The position numbers were made by a program, and so were the translations under genes. From Enterobacter chuandaensis (GTDB lineage Bacteria; Pseudomonadota; Gammaproteobacteria; Enterobacterales; Enterobacteriaceae): 64,000 bases of DNA. The notes under the pieces are model-generated. The model had not been told where the DNA came from, did no database searches, and worked only from the letters and a program-made list of their open reading frames with translations. Of the stretch, positions 31,269 through 41,301 are shown one piece after another. Every line of letters begins with the position of its first letter. Position 1 is the first letter of the stretch. The DNA lies in assembly GCF_003594915.1 (NCBI RefSeq), contig NZ_QZCS01000002.1, forward strand, positions 62,001 through 126,000. The letters run 5' to 3'.

Positions 31269-32009
31269 TTATTCGGCGCTGACGAGAATGCCCTCTTCAG
31301 AGAACGCCGCCCGCAGGCGACGCGCGAACTGGAGCGCATGCTCGCCGTCGCCGTGTAAACACACCGTATCGGCCTGAACGTTTACGGATGTTCCATCCAC
31401 GGCGGTCACCCGCCCGGCGCGCACCATCTCCAGCGTCTGCGCCAGCGCTTTGCTTTCATCAGTAATCAGCGCACCAGCCTGCGTACGCGGAACCAGGCTA
31501 CCGTCCGGCATGTATCCCCGATCGGCAAACACTTCCTGCCGCGTCGTCAGCCCCAGCCGTTCTCCGGCACGAATAAGCTCGCTGCCCGCCAGGCCTACCA
31601 GAATCAGCTGCGGATTGCAGTCTCGCACCGCACGGGCGATGGCGTCCGCAAGAGCGGCATCTTTCGCCGCCTGATTGTAGAGCATGCCGTGCGGCTTTAC
31701 GTGGCGCAGCACGCCGTGCTCAGCGCGCACTATCGCCTCCAGCGCGCCAATCTGGTAGAGCACCTGAGCGTAGACCGTCTCAGGGGGCAGGTCCATCGCC
31801 GTGCGGCCAAAGTTATCCCTGTCAGGGAAGCTCGGGTGAGCCCCAATCGCCACGCCGTTTTTAATGGCATTACGCACGCTCTCCAGCATGGTCTGCGCAT
31901 CGCCCGCGTGAAAGCCGCAGGCGATATTGACCGAGGAGACCAGGGTCATCAGTTCCGCATCGGCGCGGCTGCCCTCCCCCAGATCGGCATTCAAATCAAT
32001 CTTTACCAT
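31269..32009 (-). CDS. pxpA: 5-oxoprolinase subunit A
   Basis: LamB/YcsF-family subunit of the ATP-dependent 5-oxoprolinase PxpABC, which opens the damaged metabolite 5-oxoproline to glutamate. It has 246 residues. Family motifs are [29 protein letters not shown] and [11 protein letters not shown]. The ATG at 32009 follows GGAGG and overlaps pxpC by 14 bases; a TTG one codon earlier is possible. Formerly YbgL. Confidence 0.96.
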   Translation of the reverse strand: MVKIDLNADLGEGSRADAELMTLVSSVNIACGFHAGDAQTMLESVRNAIKNGVAIGAHPSFPDRDNFGRTAMDLPPETVYAQVLYQIGALEAIVRAEHGVLRHVKPHGMLYNQAAKDAALADAIARAVRDCNPQLILVGLAGSELIRAGERLGLTTRQEVFADRGYMPDGSLVPRTQAGALITDESKALAQTLEMVRAGRVTAVDGTSVNVQADTVCLHGDGEHALQFARRLRAAFSEEGILVSAE

Positions 32010-32928
32010 CAAGCCTCCACGCCAGCTGTTCGAGATAACGCTGCTGATCCTGCCGCGCCTTCAGTGCCTCCTCCAGCGAACACTGCACGAAATGAATCGG
32101 CTGGCCGAGAGGAATTTGCGCCAGATGGTAGCGATCCGCTTCGATAATGCAGGCAATGCGCGGGTAACCGCCGGTGGTTTGCGCGTCGTTCATTAACACG
32201 ATGGGCTGCCCGTTGCCCGGCACCTGAATCACGCCAGGCAATAAACCGTGGGAAAGCAGCTCCCGGTCAGTCGTACGGGTCAGCGGCTGTCCCTGCAGGC
32301 GGTAACCCATGCGGTTACTCTGCGGGCTGATTTTCCACGGTGAGCGCCAGAAAGACTCTTTTGAGGCTTCATCAAACTCCTGATATTCCGGCCCCGGTAA
32401 GGCGCGGATCACGTTCCCCCACAGCAGCTGCTTCACGCCCTGAGTGGTCGAGAAATGACGCGCGGAGGGCTTAATCGCCAGGCGATCGCCGTCGCGCATC
32501 AGGCGCCCTTCATGACCACCGATGCCCGCTTTTTGATCGGTACTGGATGAGCCCAGCACCTCCGGCACGTCGATGCCGCCCGCTACTGCGAGATAGCTAC
32601 GCACGCCGTGGCGTGGACGCTTGAGCGTCAGTCTCTGCCCGGCCTTCGCCCGCAGACGCCAGCCGGTCCACACCGCTTTGCCGTCCAGCGTGGCATCACA
32701 GCCTGCGCCGGTTAAGGCAAACCAGGTCTCCTGGCCAAATTCAATCACGCACTGGCCCAGCGTAATTTCTAACGCCGCCGTGCTGCCTGCGTTGCCGACC
32801 AGCAGGTTGGCAATCTCCAGCGAAGGGCGGTCAAGCGCGCCGCAGTAGCTCACGCCGGACTGGCGCATGCCAAAACGCCCGGCATCCTGAACGGAGGTGT
32901 AAAGCCCCGCGCGAATAAGCGTTAACAT
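31996..32928 (-). CDS. pxpC: 5-oxoprolinase subunit C
   Basis: Biotin-dependent-carboxylase-like (allophanate hydrolase subunit 2 family) component of PxpABC, paired with PxpB. It has 310 residues with a typical N terminus ([25 protein letters not shown]), and the motifs [18 protein letters not shown] and [19 protein letters not shown]. It overlaps pxpB by 7 bases and pxpA by 14 bases, indicating tight coupling. Formerly YbgK. Confidence 0.96.
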   Translation of the reverse strand: MLTLIRAGLYTSVQDAGRFGMRQSGVSYCGALDRPSLEIANLLVGNAGSTAALEITLGQCVIEFGQETWFALTGAGCDATLDGKAVWTGWRLRAKAGQRLTLKRPRHGVRSYLAVAGGIDVPEVLGSSSTDQKAGIGGHEGRLMRDGDRLAIKPSARHFSTTQGVKQLLWGNVIRALPGPEYQEFDEASKESFWRSPWKISPQSNRMGYRLQGQPLTRTTDRELLSHGLLPGVIQVPGNGQPIVLMNDAQTTGGYPRIACIIEADRYHLAQIPLGQPIHFVQCSLEEALKARQDQQRYLEQLAWRLDGKD

Positions 32929-33578
32929 ACTCCCTCCTTCTGCGGGATAAAGCGCAGGGTATCACCCGGACGCAGGAGTATTGGCGCATCCTGTCCGGGC
33001 TCGAACAACGGCGTGGACGTGTGCCCGATAAGCTGCCAACCGCCCGGCGAGGCGAGCGGGTAGATCCCCGTTTGCTCACCGCCAATCGCCACCGTTCCCG
33101 CGGGAACGCTCAGGCGCGGTTCGGCCCGACGCGGCGTATGCAGCTGGGGCAATAAGCCGCCCAGATACGGAAATCCCGGCTGAAATCCTAAAAACCAGAC
33201 AACGTAATCCACCGAGGAGTGCAGCTCAACCACCTGCTTTTCCGTGAGTCCACAGTGTTCGGCTACCACGCCCAGATCGGGACCACTCTCGCCGCCATAG
33301 ACGACCGGGATCTCAATCGTCCTCGATTCCGGCTCCAGTGCTTCGCTCTCCTCCCACCAGCGCTGAAGGCGTTCGATGGCATCCAGCGCCCCCGTGTGCG
33401 GGTCACGCAACACCACGGTGATATTATTCATACCTGGTATAGCTTCAACGACGCCCGGCATTTCAGGCAGACGCTGTGCCAGCCGCCAGATACGCTTTTG
33501 CGTGGCAAGCGTCACCGGCGGTTCAAGCTCCAGAACGACTGCGGTTTCCCCCAGAAGATAACAACGCGCTCGCTGCAC
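32922..33578 (-). CDS. pxpB: 5-oxoprolinase subunit B
   Basis: Cyclophilin-like-domain (allophanate hydrolase subunit 1, KipI family) component of 5-oxoprolinase. It has 218 residues. It shows the N-terminal [19 protein letters not shown] and the signature [17 protein letters not shown], then [25 protein letters not shown]. It precedes pxpC with a 7-base overlap and follows ybgI by 14 bases. Formerly YbgJ. Confidence 0.96.
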   Translation of the reverse strand: MQRARCYLLGETAVVLELEPPVTLATQKRIWRLAQRLPEMPGVVEAIPGMNNITVVLRDPHTGALDAIERLQRWWEESEALEPESRTIEIPVVYGGESGPDLGVVAEHCGLTEKQVVELHSSVDYVVWFLGFQPGFPYLGGLLPQLHTPRRAEPRLSVPAGTVAIGGEQTGIYPLASPGGWQLIGHTSTPLFEPGQDAPILLRPGDTLRFIPQKEGVC

Positions 33579-33592
33579 TTAACTACCTCTCA

Positions 33593-34336
33593 TCAGGCCG
33601 GATTAGGGATATCAATAAAGGTCACATCCAGATCGGTATTTTCCGTCAGCCACTCGCTGAGGGCGCGGATGCCGCCACGTTCGGTGGCGTGGTGCCCCGC
33701 CGCGTAAAAATGCAGCCCCTGCTCACGAGCGGAATGAACCGTCTGCTCGGAGACTTCGCCGGTAATAAACGCATCAACGCCAAAGCGCGCGGCGCTATCG
33801 ATAAAGCCCTGGCCGCCGCCTGTACACCAGGCCACACGCTTCACGGTATCTGGCCCGGTGTCGCCGCACCACAGCGGACGACGCCCCAGACGCGCTTCGA
33901 TCCACGAGGCCAGCTCCAGACCCGGTACCGGCATTGAAAGTTCGCCCCACGGCACCAGCGGCTCGATTTCACCCATTACGGTTATGCCCAACAGCTGCGC
34001 CAGCTGGACGTTGTTGCCCAGCTCCGGATGCGCGTCCAGCGGCAGGTGGTAACCGTACAGGTTGATGTCATTCGCCAGCAACGTTTTGAGGCGGTTACGC
34101 TTCATGCCGCGGATAATCGGCGATTCGTTTTTCCAGAAGTAACCGTGATGGACGATCACCGCGTCGGCTTCCTGACGGACCGCTTCATCCAGCAGCGCCT
34201 GACTTGCCGTCACGCCGGTGATGATTTTTTGCACCGTTTCGCGACCTTCCACCTGCAGGCCATTCGGGCCGTAGTCGCTGAAGGAGGTGGCGTTAAGTTT
34301 TTCGTTAATCAGGCGTTCCAGTTCACTGTTTTTCAT
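33593..34336 (-). CDS. ybgI: Nif3-family metal-binding protein YbgI
   Basis: Member of the NIF3/DUF34 family that forms a toroidal hexamer with a dinuclear metal site; a radiation-resistance role has been reported in E. coli, but the biochemical function is unsettled. It has 247 residues. Metal ligands are visible in ADAVIVHHGYFWK, LPLDAHPELG and YAAGHHATERGG. Three ATGs in a row precede it; the last (34336, MKNSELERL) is chosen for homology and spacing to GAGAG. It follows phr by 10 bases. Confidence 0.95.
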   Translation of the reverse strand: MKNSELERLINEKLNATSFSDYGPNGLQVEGRETVQKIITGVTASQALLDEAVRQEADAVIVHHGYFWKNESPIIRGMKRNRLKTLLANDINLYGYHLPLDAHPELGNNVQLAQLLGITVMGEIEPLVPWGELSMPVPGLELASWIEARLGRRPLWCGDTGPDTVKRVAWCTGGGQGFIDSAARFGVDAFITGEVSEQTVHSAREQGLHFYAAGHHATERGGIRALSEWLTENTDLDVTFIDIPNPA

Positions 34337-34346
34337 CATCATTCTC

Positions 34347-35759
34347 TCAAACTTTGCGGGCGGCTTCGTACGCCGCCAGCGTGGCGACGCGCGCCTGTTT
34401 ATGGTCAACAATTGGGCGGGGATAATCGAGCTTTACGCCCTGTTTATCCGCCCATGCCCACGGGTCGTGGATCGCCTTCGCAGGAACGTTCCTGAGCGCG
34501 GGCAACCAGCTGCGAATAAAATCGCCGTTGGCATCAAATTTTTGCCCCTGAGTGGTCGGATTAAAAATCCGGAAATAGGGTGCCGCATCGGTTCCGGTGG
34601 AGGCCGCCCACTGCCAGCCCCCGTTATTCGCCGCCAGATCGCCATCGATCAGCTGAGAAATAAAATAGCGCTCCCCGACGCGCCAGTCGATAAGCAGATC
34701 CTTCACCAGGAAGCTGGCGGTAATCATTCGCAGACGGTTGTGCATCCACCCGGTCTCATTCAGCTGGCGCACGGCCGCATCAACAATCGGGTAGCCCGTC
34801 TGCCCGCTTTGCCAAGCCTGTAAAAGCGCCTCATCGTGCTGCCATTTTACGTTATCGGTCCAGGGAATAAACGGACGATGCTTACAGAGATCGGGATGAT
34901 ACGTCATCAGATGGCGATAGAATTCGCGCCAGATAAGTTCGTTCAGCCAGACGGCACCTGCCCCACCGTCCAGCGCCTGCGGCTGTTCGGCCAGAAGGCG
35001 ATGCAAACACTGGCGTGGCGAGATCGCGCCCAGCGCCAGACAGGCCGACAGGCGGCTGGTGCCTTCAATAGCGGGGAAATCCCGACGCGCGTCGTATTCC
35101 GCCGCCCCCTGCTTGCAGAACTGCCGTAGTTGGGCGATCGCCGCTTTTTCATCGGCGGGAAAAAGCATTTCATCAAACGGCTGCTGAGGATAATCAAACG
35201 TCAGGTCAGGCAGATTAGTCACGGGTTCGCCCCGCGCAGCAGGCGCGGCAACGCACTCCGGCAGCGCCTCCTTGAGGCGCTTGATAAAGGCGTTTTTAAA
35301 CGGCGTGAAAACTTTATACATCTCATTATTGCCGGTCATCACGCTGCCCGGTGGCAGCATCACGCTGTCATCAAACCCTTCGCAGACCATCCCTTCCAGC
35401 ATCTTCTCCAGCTGGCGGTCGCGCTGCTGCTCGTTGAATTCGTACTGATAGTTGTAAAAAAGATGCGTGACGCCGTTTTGCTGGCATATCTCCTGCAGCA
35501 TATGAAGCTGCGCGGTAAAATCGCTGACCTCTTTGTAGATCAGCGGAATGCCTTTCTCAGCAAGCGCGCGCTGCAGTTCGTTCAGGTGTGATTTGAGGTA
35601 AGCCGCCTGCCGCGGAGCCATAGCATGCTGCTGCCACTGCTCAGGCGTGGCGATAAACAGGGCCAGAACATTCGCGTCTTTTGCGCGACAGGCCGCCGCG
35701 AGTGCGATGTTGTCATGTACGCGCAGATCCGCGCGAAACCAAACCAGATGGGTGGGCAT
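34347..35759 (-). CDS. phr: Deoxyribodipyrimidine photolyase PhrB
   Basis: Light-driven repair flavoenzyme for cyclobutane pyrimidine dimers. It has 470 residues (472 in E. coli). The N-terminal alpha/beta domain (MPTHLVWFRADLRVHDNIAL) binds the folate antenna. The C-terminal FAD domain shows GTSRLSACLALGAISPRQCL, WLNELIWREFYRHL, MHNRLRMITASFLVKDLLIDWR and the electron-transfer Trp-rich DLAANNGGWQWAASTGTDAAPYF run. In E. coli phr follows ybgA; here ybgA is absent and an unusual gene-poor region lies upstream. Confidence 0.97.
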   Translation of the reverse strand: MPTHLVWFRADLRVHDNIALAAACRAKDANVLALFIATPEQWQQHAMAPRQAAYLKSHLNELQRALAEKGIPLIYKEVSDFTAQLHMLQEICQQNGVTHLFYNYQYEFNEQQRDRQLEKMLEGMVCEGFDDSVMLPPGSVMTGNNEMYKVFTPFKNAFIKRLKEALPECVAAPAARGEPVTNLPDLTFDYPQQPFDEMLFPADEKAAIAQLRQFCKQGAAEYDARRDFPAIEGTSRLSACLALGAISPRQCLHRLLAEQPQALDGGAGAVWLNELIWREFYRHLMTYHPDLCKHRPFIPWTDNVKWQHDEALLQAWQSGQTGYPIVDAAVRQLNETGWMHNRLRMITASFLVKDLLIDWRVGERYFISQLIDGDLAANNGGWQWAASTGTDAAPYFRIFNPTTQGQKFDANGDFIRSWLPALRNVPAKAIHDPWAWADKQGVKLDYPRPIVDHKQARVATLAAYEAARKV

Positions 35760-35860
35760 AAAACTCCTGGCTATTGTCCATTATGTCCGTAAGGGCATGC
35801 CGTAAAAGGAAAAAGCATGCATCGAACTACTTTGCCATGAAGTGTAGACGGGATGAAATA

Positions 35861-35883
35861 AAAAAGGCCGCCCGGGGCGGCCT
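35861..35883 (-). terminator. Intrinsic terminator in the phr-ybfA gap
   Basis: On the minus strand AAGGCCGCC-CCGG-GCGGCCTT is followed by a T run. It ends a minus-strand transcript that does not correspond to any recognised gene, and lies about 100 bases before phr. Confidence 0.85.
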
Positions 35884-35888
35884 TAACG

Positions 35889-35996
35889 CTACTTGTCCTG
35901 CGCTATCGGGGTTAAAGCAACAAACACATCCGGTTTATCACTCTTTACAACGAGTACGCTGGCGACAATGAACGCGATGCATAAATAGCGTTTCAC
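35889..35996 (-). CDS. Candidate small hydrophobic peptide (35 aa), unknown function
   Basis: A GTG at 35996, behind AGGGA with eight-base spacing, opens a 35-codon frame. It has a basic start (MKRYLC), a short hydrophobic run (IAFIVASVLVV) and a polar tail ending PIAQDK. The same frame stays open upstream to about 36185 without an ATG; GTG at 36056 would give 55 residues. A good minus-strand promoter lies upstream and an intrinsic terminator lies 6 bases after the stop. It might be a small membrane or type I toxin-like peptide, or an incidental frame inside a structured RNA. I do not recognise it. Confidence 0.4.
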   Translation of the reverse strand: MKRYLCIAFIVASVLVVKSDKPDVFVALTPIAQDK

Positions 35997-36056
35997 TATG
36001 CGGTCCCTGCTGCTAACCGCTCCACCGTTCACCACCGGTGATAAATCGGTGGACAC

Positions 36057-36270
36057 AAGCTCTGTGTGGGAGCCTGACTTACGGTTGTTGTAACACCTCT
36101 CCCGGGACCGGTGCCCATTTGCGAAGATGGCGGAAAGGGACGCAGCATGGTAAACATCACTTGAGCAAAACGTAATCCAATGAACCTGTTTTTAAGAATA
36201 TATTTAGGACAGAAGCGTTTGCTAATACACCCTGCAGACGTATGCTTGTAAGCCTCTGTGTGAGAGCCTG
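36057..36270. repeat. Short direct repeat in the phr-ybfA gap
   Basis: AAGCTCTGTGTGGGAGCCTG at 36058-36077 and AAGCCTCTGTGTGAGAGCCT at 36250-36269 share one core (CTCTGTGTG-A/G-GAGCCTGA), spaced about 190 bp apart in the same orientation. Each can fold as a CTCT/AGAG-type stem. They may mark a partial duplication of one RNA element. Confidence 0.6.
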
Positions 36271-36304
36271 AAGACCACCCAACGGACCGCGAATCCCGAG
36301 GGAC

Positions 36305-36341
36305 AAAAAAACCGCCATATTGCTATTGGCGGTTTTTTTAT
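36305..36341. terminator. Bidirectional terminator after ybfA
   Basis: AAAAAAACCGCCA and TGGCGGTTTTTTT form a strong stem with A and T runs on both sides, so it can stop transcription from either direction. On the minus strand it follows ybfA by about 20 bases. Confidence 0.88.
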
Positions 36342-36361
36342 GGCTACGCGTCAGCGTTGTA

Positions 36362-36568
36362 TCAATAGAAATCGCAGGTCGCTTTCTCGGCCTGATCCAT
36401 CCACACCGGCTTCTCGCTGGTTTTCGCCCAGACGCGGTGCAGATAGCTGTAAAAACGTGCGCGATCTTTCCAGAACAACATCACCGGCAGAGCCAGCACG
36501 CCAGCCACTACGGCGAAAGTGCGACGCATGAACACGATATGAGCCGGATACTCTTTATAAAGATCCAT
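36362..36568 (-). CDS. ybfA: Small membrane protein YbfA
   Basis: Conserved 68-residue protein of unknown function that sits divergent from kdpF in enterobacteria. One hydrophobic helix (about 17-33, [16 protein letters not shown]) is followed by a basic, aromatic region ([14 protein letters not shown]) and the conserved end DQAEKAT-DFY. The ATG at 36568 follows GGGGAG. Its conserved pairing with kdp suggests, without proving, a link to potassium stress. Confidence 0.93.
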   Translation of the reverse strand: MDLYKEYPAHIVFMRRTFAVVAGVLALPVMLFWKDRARFYSYLHRVWAKTSEKPVWMDQAEKATCDFY

Positions 36569-36775
36569 ATTTTTCTCCCCTGTAGTTGGCCGGAAACCTT
36601 CTCCGGAAAATGTGAAATCTGTGACCTGGCTAAAATAATATCGCTTTGTTTGTAATTTTACTACTCATCCGACCACTTATTTTTATCCATTTAGTGAATA
36701 TTTACATTCGCGCCGTAATTAAGTTACAAAAAAGTTAACGATTTACTTACCAATAGTTAAATTGTGGTTTTTGCC

Positions 36776-36797
36776 ATTTTTATACTTTTTTTACACC
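36776..36797 (+). promoter_or_regulatory. Likely KdpE-binding site of the kdp promoter
   Basis: A T-rich motif, TTTTTATACTTTTTTTACAC, lies about 80 bases before kdpF and closely resembles the KdpE operator of E. coli as I recall it. The flanking 36569-36877 gap contains AT-rich promoter sequence and no other gene. Confidence 0.65.
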
Positions 36798-36877
36798 CGC
36801 CCTCCTCATTTTTGCGAAATCTTTGCGCCGTAAATCCTACCGTTAGCACAACAACAAAAGTCACCCGGAGGTGGATT

Positions 36878-36967
36878 GTGAGTGCAGGTCTTATTGCCGG
36901 CATCGTGCTGGTGTTCCTGTTATTGGGTTATCTGGTTTATGCCCTGATTAATGCGGAGGCATTCTGA
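36878..36967 (+). CDS. kdpF: K+-transporting ATPase small subunit KdpF
   Basis: A 29-residue single-helix lipid-like stabiliser of the KdpFABC potassium pump. The GTG start at 36878 follows GGAGGTG. The sequence reads [19 protein letters not shown] and ends in INAEAF, almost identical to E. coli. Its TGA overlaps the kdpA ATG by one base (TGATG). First gene of kdpFABCDE. Confidence 0.96.
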   Translation: MSAGLIAGIVLVFLLLGYLVYALINAEAF

Positions 36968-38646
36968 TGGCTGCTCAGGCGTTTTTGCTTATCGCCAGCT
37001 TCTTCGTGGTCCTGTTCGTCCTGGCACGGCCACTGGGATCAGGGCTGGCACGGCTTATCAACAACGTCCCCTTGCCCGGCACGGGAAGCGTTGAAAAAGG
37101 GATCTGGCGTGTTCTGGGAATCGACGATCGTGAGATGAACTGGCGTCAGTATCTGTTTGCCATTCTGCTGCTGAATATCGTTGGGCTCATTGCGCTTTTT
37201 GCCATGCTGATGCTGCAGGGTAGCCTGCCGCTGAATCCGCAACAGTTACCGGGCCTGTCCTGGCATCTTGCCCTGAACACGGCGGTGAGCTTTGTCACCA
37301 ACACCAACTGGCAGTCCTATGCCGGTGAAACCACGCTGAGCTATTTCAGCCAGATGGCTGGATTAACCGTGCAGAACTTCCTCTCTGCCGCCAGCGGTAT
37401 CGCGGTGATCTTCGCGCTAACGCGCGCGTTCGCGCGTCAGAAAATCAGTACCCTGGGTAACGCCTGGGTGGATTTAACGCGCATTACGCTGTGGATCCTG
37501 CTGCCGATTGCGCTGCTTATCGCGCTGTTCTTTATTCAGCAAGGCACCCTGCAAAACCTGCTGCCTTATGCCGCTTATACCTCGCTGGAAGGAGCAAAAC
37601 AGCTCCTGCCGATGGGGCCGGTGGCATCGCAGGAGGCGATTAAGATGCTTGGCACCAACGGCGGCGGCTTCTTCAACGCCAACTCTTCGCATCCGTTTGA
37701 AAACCCGACTGCATTGACCAATTTGGTGCAGATGCTGGCGATCTTCCTGATCCCCGCCGCGCTCTGTTTCGCCTTTGGTGATGTGGTCAACGATCGCCGT
37801 CAGGGCCGCACCCTGCTCTGGACCATGTCGCTGATCTTCGTGGTCTGCGTGGTGCTGGTGATGTGGGCTGAATGGAGCGGCAACCCCCATTTCATGCAGC
37901 TTGGGGCTGACAGCACTATCAACATGGAAGGTAAAGAGAGCCGCTTCGGCATTCTCGCCAGCAGCCTCTACGCGGTGGTCACCACGGCGGCATCGTGCGG
38001 GGCCGTCAATGCCATGCATGATTCCTTTACCGCGCTGGGCGGGATGATCCCGATGTGGCTGATGCAGATCGGCGAGGTGGTGTTTGGCGGCGTGGGCTCG
38101 GGTCTTTACGGCATGCTGCTGTTCGTGCTGCTGGCGGTGTTTATTGCCGGTCTGATGATTGGCCGCACCCCGGAATACCTCGGTAAAAAAATCGACGTTC
38201 GCGAGATGAAATTAACCGCGCTGGCGATTCTGGTCACCCCAGCCCTTGTGCTGCTCGGCACCGCGCTGGCGCTGATGACCGAGGCCGGACGCAGCGGCAT
38301 CTTTAACCCGGGCATTCATGGCTTCAGCGAAGTGTTGTATGCCGTTTCATCTGCCGCCAACAACAACGGCAGCGCCTTTGCGGGCCTAAGCGCCAACTCT
38401 CCGTTCTGGAACTGCCTGCTGGCGTTCTGCATGTTTGTGGGGCGCTTCGGGGTGATTGTGCCGGTCATGGCGATCGCCGGATCGCTGGTGAATAAAAAAA
38501 TTCAACCGACCACCACCGGGACATTACCGACACACGGCGCGCTGTTTATCGGCCTGCTGACGGGCACCGTTTTGCTGGTCGGCGCCCTGACCTTTATCCC
38601 CGCCCTCGCGCTAGGCCCGGTCGCGGAAACTCTCTCTTTACGCTGA
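36967..38646 (+). CDS. kdpA: K+-transporting ATPase potassium-binding subunit KdpA
   Basis: Channel-like subunit of the high-affinity KdpFABC pump, related to SKT potassium transporters. It has 559 residues (557 in E. coli) with about ten transmembrane helices. Four pore loops are visible: [30 protein letters not shown] with [10 protein letters not shown] nearby, and [11 protein letters not shown]. It overlaps kdpF by one base and precedes kdpB by 18 bases. Confidence 0.97.
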   Translation: MAAQAFLLIASFFVVLFVLARPLGSGLARLINNVPLPGTGSVEKGIWRVLGIDDREMNWRQYLFAILLLNIVGLIALFAMLMLQGSLPLNPQQLPGLSWHLALNTAVSFVTNTNWQSYAGETTLSYFSQMAGLTVQNFLSAASGIAVIFALTRAFARQKISTLGNAWVDLTRITLWILLPIALLIALFFIQQGTLQNLLPYAAYTSLEGAKQLLPMGPVASQEAIKMLGTNGGGFFNANSSHPFENPTALTNLVQMLAIFLIPAALCFAFGDVVNDRRQGRTLLWTMSLIFVVCVVLVMWAEWSGNPHFMQLGADSTINMEGKESRFGILASSLYAVVTTAASCGAVNAMHDSFTALGGMIPMWLMQIGEVVFGGVGSGLYGMLLFVLLAVFIAGLMIGRTPEYLGKKIDVREMKLTALAILVTPALVLLGTALALMTEAGRSGIFNPGIHGFSEVLYAVSSAANNNGSAFAGLSANSPFWNCLLAFCMFVGRFGVIVPVMAIAGSLVNKKIQPTTTGTLPTHGALFIGLLTGTVLLVGALTFIPALALGPVAETLSLR

Positions 38647-38664
38647 TTTTGCGGAGTATTTGTC

Positions 38665-40713
38665 ATGAGTCGTAAACAACTGGCCCTGCTCGAACCGTCG
38701 TTAGTTCGTCAGGCGCTCATGGATGCGGTAAAAAAGCTGAGCCCGCGCGTGCAGTGGCGCAACCCGGTGATGTTTATCGTCTGGGCGGGCAGCATCCTGA
38801 CCACCGTACTGGCAATCGCCATGGTAACGGGCCACATGTCGGGGAATGCGATGTTTACCGGGGCCATCAGCCTGTGGCTGTGGTTTACCGTGCTGTTCGC
38901 CAACTTTGCCGAAGCGCTGGCGGAAGGCCGGAGTAAAGCGCAGGCCAACAGCCTGAAAGGGGTGAAAAAAACGGCGTTTGCGCGGAAATTACGTGAACCG
39001 AAATACGGCGCGCAGATGGACCACGTTCCGGCAGATGAACTGCGTAAAGGTGATGTGGTGCTGGTAGAAGCTGGCGACATCATCCCGTGCGACGGAGAAG
39101 TGATTGAAGGTGGCGCATCGGTGGATGAAAGCGCCATTACCGGGGAATCCGCGCCGGTGATCCGTGAATCCGGCGGCGATTTCGCCTCCGTAACCGGCGG
39201 GACGCGCATTCTTTCCGACTGGCTGGTCATTCAGTGCAGCGTCAACCCGGGCGAAACCTTCCTCGACCGGATGATCGCCATGGTAGAAGGCGCGCAGCGC
39301 CGCAAAACGCCGAACGAGATCGCCCTGACCATTCTGCTGGTGGCCCTGACCATCGTCTTCCTGCTGGCAACCGCGACGCTGTGGCCATTCTCGGCCTACG
39401 GCGGCACCGCGGTCACCGTCACCGTGCTGGTGGCGCTGCTGGTCTGCCTGATCCCAACGACCATTGGCGGCCTGCTATCAGCCATCGGCGTGGCTGGTAT
39501 GAGCCGCATGCTGGGTGCCAACGTCATTGCCACCAGCGGGCGCGCGGTTGAAGCCGCCGGTGACGTGGATGTCTTGCTGCTGGATAAAACCGGGACCATC
39601 ACCCTCGGTAACCGCCAGGCGTCAGAATTTTTACCCGCTCCCGGCGTGGATGAAAAAACGCTGGCAGATGCCGCGCAGCTCTCTTCACTTGCCGATGAGA
39701 CCCCGGAAGGCCGCAGCATCGTGATTCTCGCGAAACAGCGCTTCAACCTGCGCCAGCGCGACGTGCAGAGCCTGCACGCTACTTTCGTGCCCTTCACGGC
39801 GCAGACCCGCATGAGCGGCATTAACATTCAGGATCGCATGATCCGTAAAGGCTCCGTTGACGCCATCCGTCGCCACATTGAAGCCAACAACGGCCACTTC
39901 CCGCCCGAGGTGGACAAGCTGGTCGAAAGCGTTGCCCGTCAGGGGGCCACGCCGCTGGTGGTGGCAGAAGGCTCGAACGTGCTGGGCGTGATTGCCCTGA
40001 AGGATATCGTCAAAGGCGGTATTAAAGAGCGCTTTGCCCAGCTGCGTAAAATGGGTATTAAAACGGTGATGATAACCGGGGATAACCGTCTTACCGCCGC
40101 GGCGATTGCCGCCGAAGCGGGCGTAGATGATTTCCTTTCCGAAGCCACGCCGGAAGCGAAGCTGGCGTTGATTCGTCAGTATCAGGCGGAAGGCCGCCTG
40201 GTGGCGATGACGGGTGACGGTACCAACGATGCCCCTGCCCTGGCGCAGGCCGACGTGGCGGTGGCGATGAACTCCGGTACCCAGGCGGCAAAAGAGGCGG
40301 GCAACATGGTCGACCTCGACTCTAACCCGACCAAGCTGATTGAGGTTGTGCACATTGGCAAGCAGATGCTGATGACGCGCGGGTCGCTGACCACGTTCAG
40401 TATCGCCAACGACGTGGCAAAATATTTCGCTATTATCCCGGCGGCCTTTGCGGCCACCTATCCGCAGCTCAATGCGCTGAACGTGATGCACCTGCACTCC
40501 CCGTCCTCGGCCATTCTCAGCGCGGTGATTTTTAACGCCCTGATTATTGTCTTCCTGATCCCGCTGGCGCTGAAAGGCGTGAGCTATAAGCCGCTGACCG
40601 CCGCCGCCATGCTGCGCCGGAATCTGTGGATTTACGGCCTGGGTGGGCTGGTGGTGCCTTTCATCGGTATCAAAGCTATCGACCTGCTGTTGACGCTGTT
40701 CGGCCTGGTTTAA
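38665..40713 (+). CDS. kdpB: K+-transporting ATPase ATP-binding subunit KdpB
   Basis: P-type ATPase subunit that powers potassium uptake. It has 682 residues, the E. coli length. The phosphorylated Asp is in [13 protein letters not shown]. The actuator motif is AITGESAPV, whose Ser is the site of inhibitory phosphorylation in E. coli KdpB. The nucleotide and hinge motifs are [14 protein letters not shown] and [17 protein letters not shown]. The start is at 38665, 18 bases after kdpA. Confidence 0.98.
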   Translation: MSRKQLALLEPSLVRQALMDAVKKLSPRVQWRNPVMFIVWAGSILTTVLAIAMVTGHMSGNAMFTGAISLWLWFTVLFANFAEALAEGRSKAQANSLKGVKKTAFARKLREPKYGAQMDHVPADELRKGDVVLVEAGDIIPCDGEVIEGGASVDESAITGESAPVIRESGGDFASVTGGTRILSDWLVIQCSVNPGETFLDRMIAMVEGAQRRKTPNEIALTILLVALTIVFLLATATLWPFSAYGGTAVTVTVLVALLVCLIPTTIGGLLSAIGVAGMSRMLGANVIATSGRAVEAAGDVDVLLLDKTGTITLGNRQASEFLPAPGVDEKTLADAAQLSSLADETPEGRSIVILAKQRFNLRQRDVQSLHATFVPFTAQTRMSGINIQDRMIRKGSVDAIRRHIEANNGHFPPEVDKLVESVARQGATPLVVAEGSNVLGVIALKDIVKGGIKERFAQLRKMGIKTVMITGDNRLTAAAIAAEAGVDDFLSEATPEAKLALIRQYQAEGRLVAMTGDGTNDAPALAQADVAVAMNSGTQAAKEAGNMVDLDSNPTKLIEVVHIGKQMLMTRGSLTTFSIANDVAKYFAIIPAAFAATYPQLNALNVMHLHSPSSAILSAVIFNALIIVFLIPLALKGVSYKPLTAAAMLRRNLWIYGLGGLVVPFIGIKAIDLLLTLFGLV

Positions 40714-40725
40714 AAGGTGAATCAA

Positions 40726-41301
40726 ATGACGATGTTACGCCCCGCTATACTTTTGTTTATTCTGCTGTCTCTCATTACCGGGGGGCTGTACCCGCTGGTG
40801 ACCACCGCGCTGGGCCAGTGGTGGTTTAAGGATCGGGCCAACGGCTCGCTGATTATGCAAAACGGTGAAAACCGCGGTTCACGCCTGATCGGGCAGAACT
40901 TTACGGATGCCCGTTACTTCCAGGGACGCCCTTCCGCCACTGCCGAAAGCCCGTATAATCCGATGGCGTCCGGCGGCAGTAACCTGGCGGGCAGCAACCC
41001 GGAGCTGGATAAAGCCGTCGCTGAGCGCGTGGCGGCCCTGCGCGCCGCCAATCCGCAGGCCAGCCGTGAGGTGCCCGTGGAACTGGTAACCGCCTCGGCC
41101 AGCGGACTGGACTACAGCCTGACGCCGGCAGCAGCGGCATGGCAAATCCCGCGCGTCGCCGCCGCCCGTCAGCTGACCGTCGAACAGGTGAGCAAGCTGG
41201 TGGCAGAGCACACGCAAAAGCCGCTGGTCAGCTTTATCGGCATGCCCGTGGTGAATATTGTTGAGCTGAATCTGGCGCTGGACGCGCTAAGGAAAAACTA
41301 A
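40726..41301 (+). CDS. kdpC: K+-transporting ATPase subunit KdpC
   Basis: Accessory subunit with one N-terminal transmembrane helix and a periplasmic domain, thought to assist potassium binding and complex assembly. It has 191 residues from ATG 40726 ([20 protein letters not shown]), placed 6 bases after AAAAGGTG. A GTG at 40717 is an alternative start. Conserved motifs are [20 protein letters not shown] and [10 protein letters not shown]. The stop abuts the kdpD ATG. Confidence 0.96.
   Translation: MTMLRPAILLFILLSLITGGLYPLVTTALGQWWFKDRANGSLIMQNGENRGSRLIGQNFTDARYFQGRPSATAESPYNPMASGGSNLAGSNPELDKAVAERVAALRAANPQASREVPVELVTASASGLDYSLTPAAAAWQIPRVAAARQLTVEQVSKLVAEHTQKPLVSFIGMPVVNIVELNLALDALRKN

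Larger units (their letters stand above)
35861..36190 (-). ncRNA. Possible ~330-nt structured transcript between ybfA and phr
   Basis: A promoter-like pair (TTAGCA, 17 bp, TATATT; 36225-36197) and an intrinsic terminator (35861-35883) bracket about 330 bases on the minus strand. The interior has several inverted repeats, including CACCGAT...ATCACCGGTGG-type stems, and the motif TCAGGCTC-C/T-CACACAGAG, which also occurs just upstream of the promoter. The size and single-terminator layout recall the RyfA/PAIR3 type of enterobacterial RNA, but I could not compare sequences. Function unknown. Confidence 0.35.

Noticed and set aside
35889..36056. Assignment of the small phr-ybfA peptide to the Hok family
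   Set aside because: The peptide is shorter, lacks the conserved Cys and Glu region of Hok proteins, and no Sok-like antisense promoter could be recognised with confidence.
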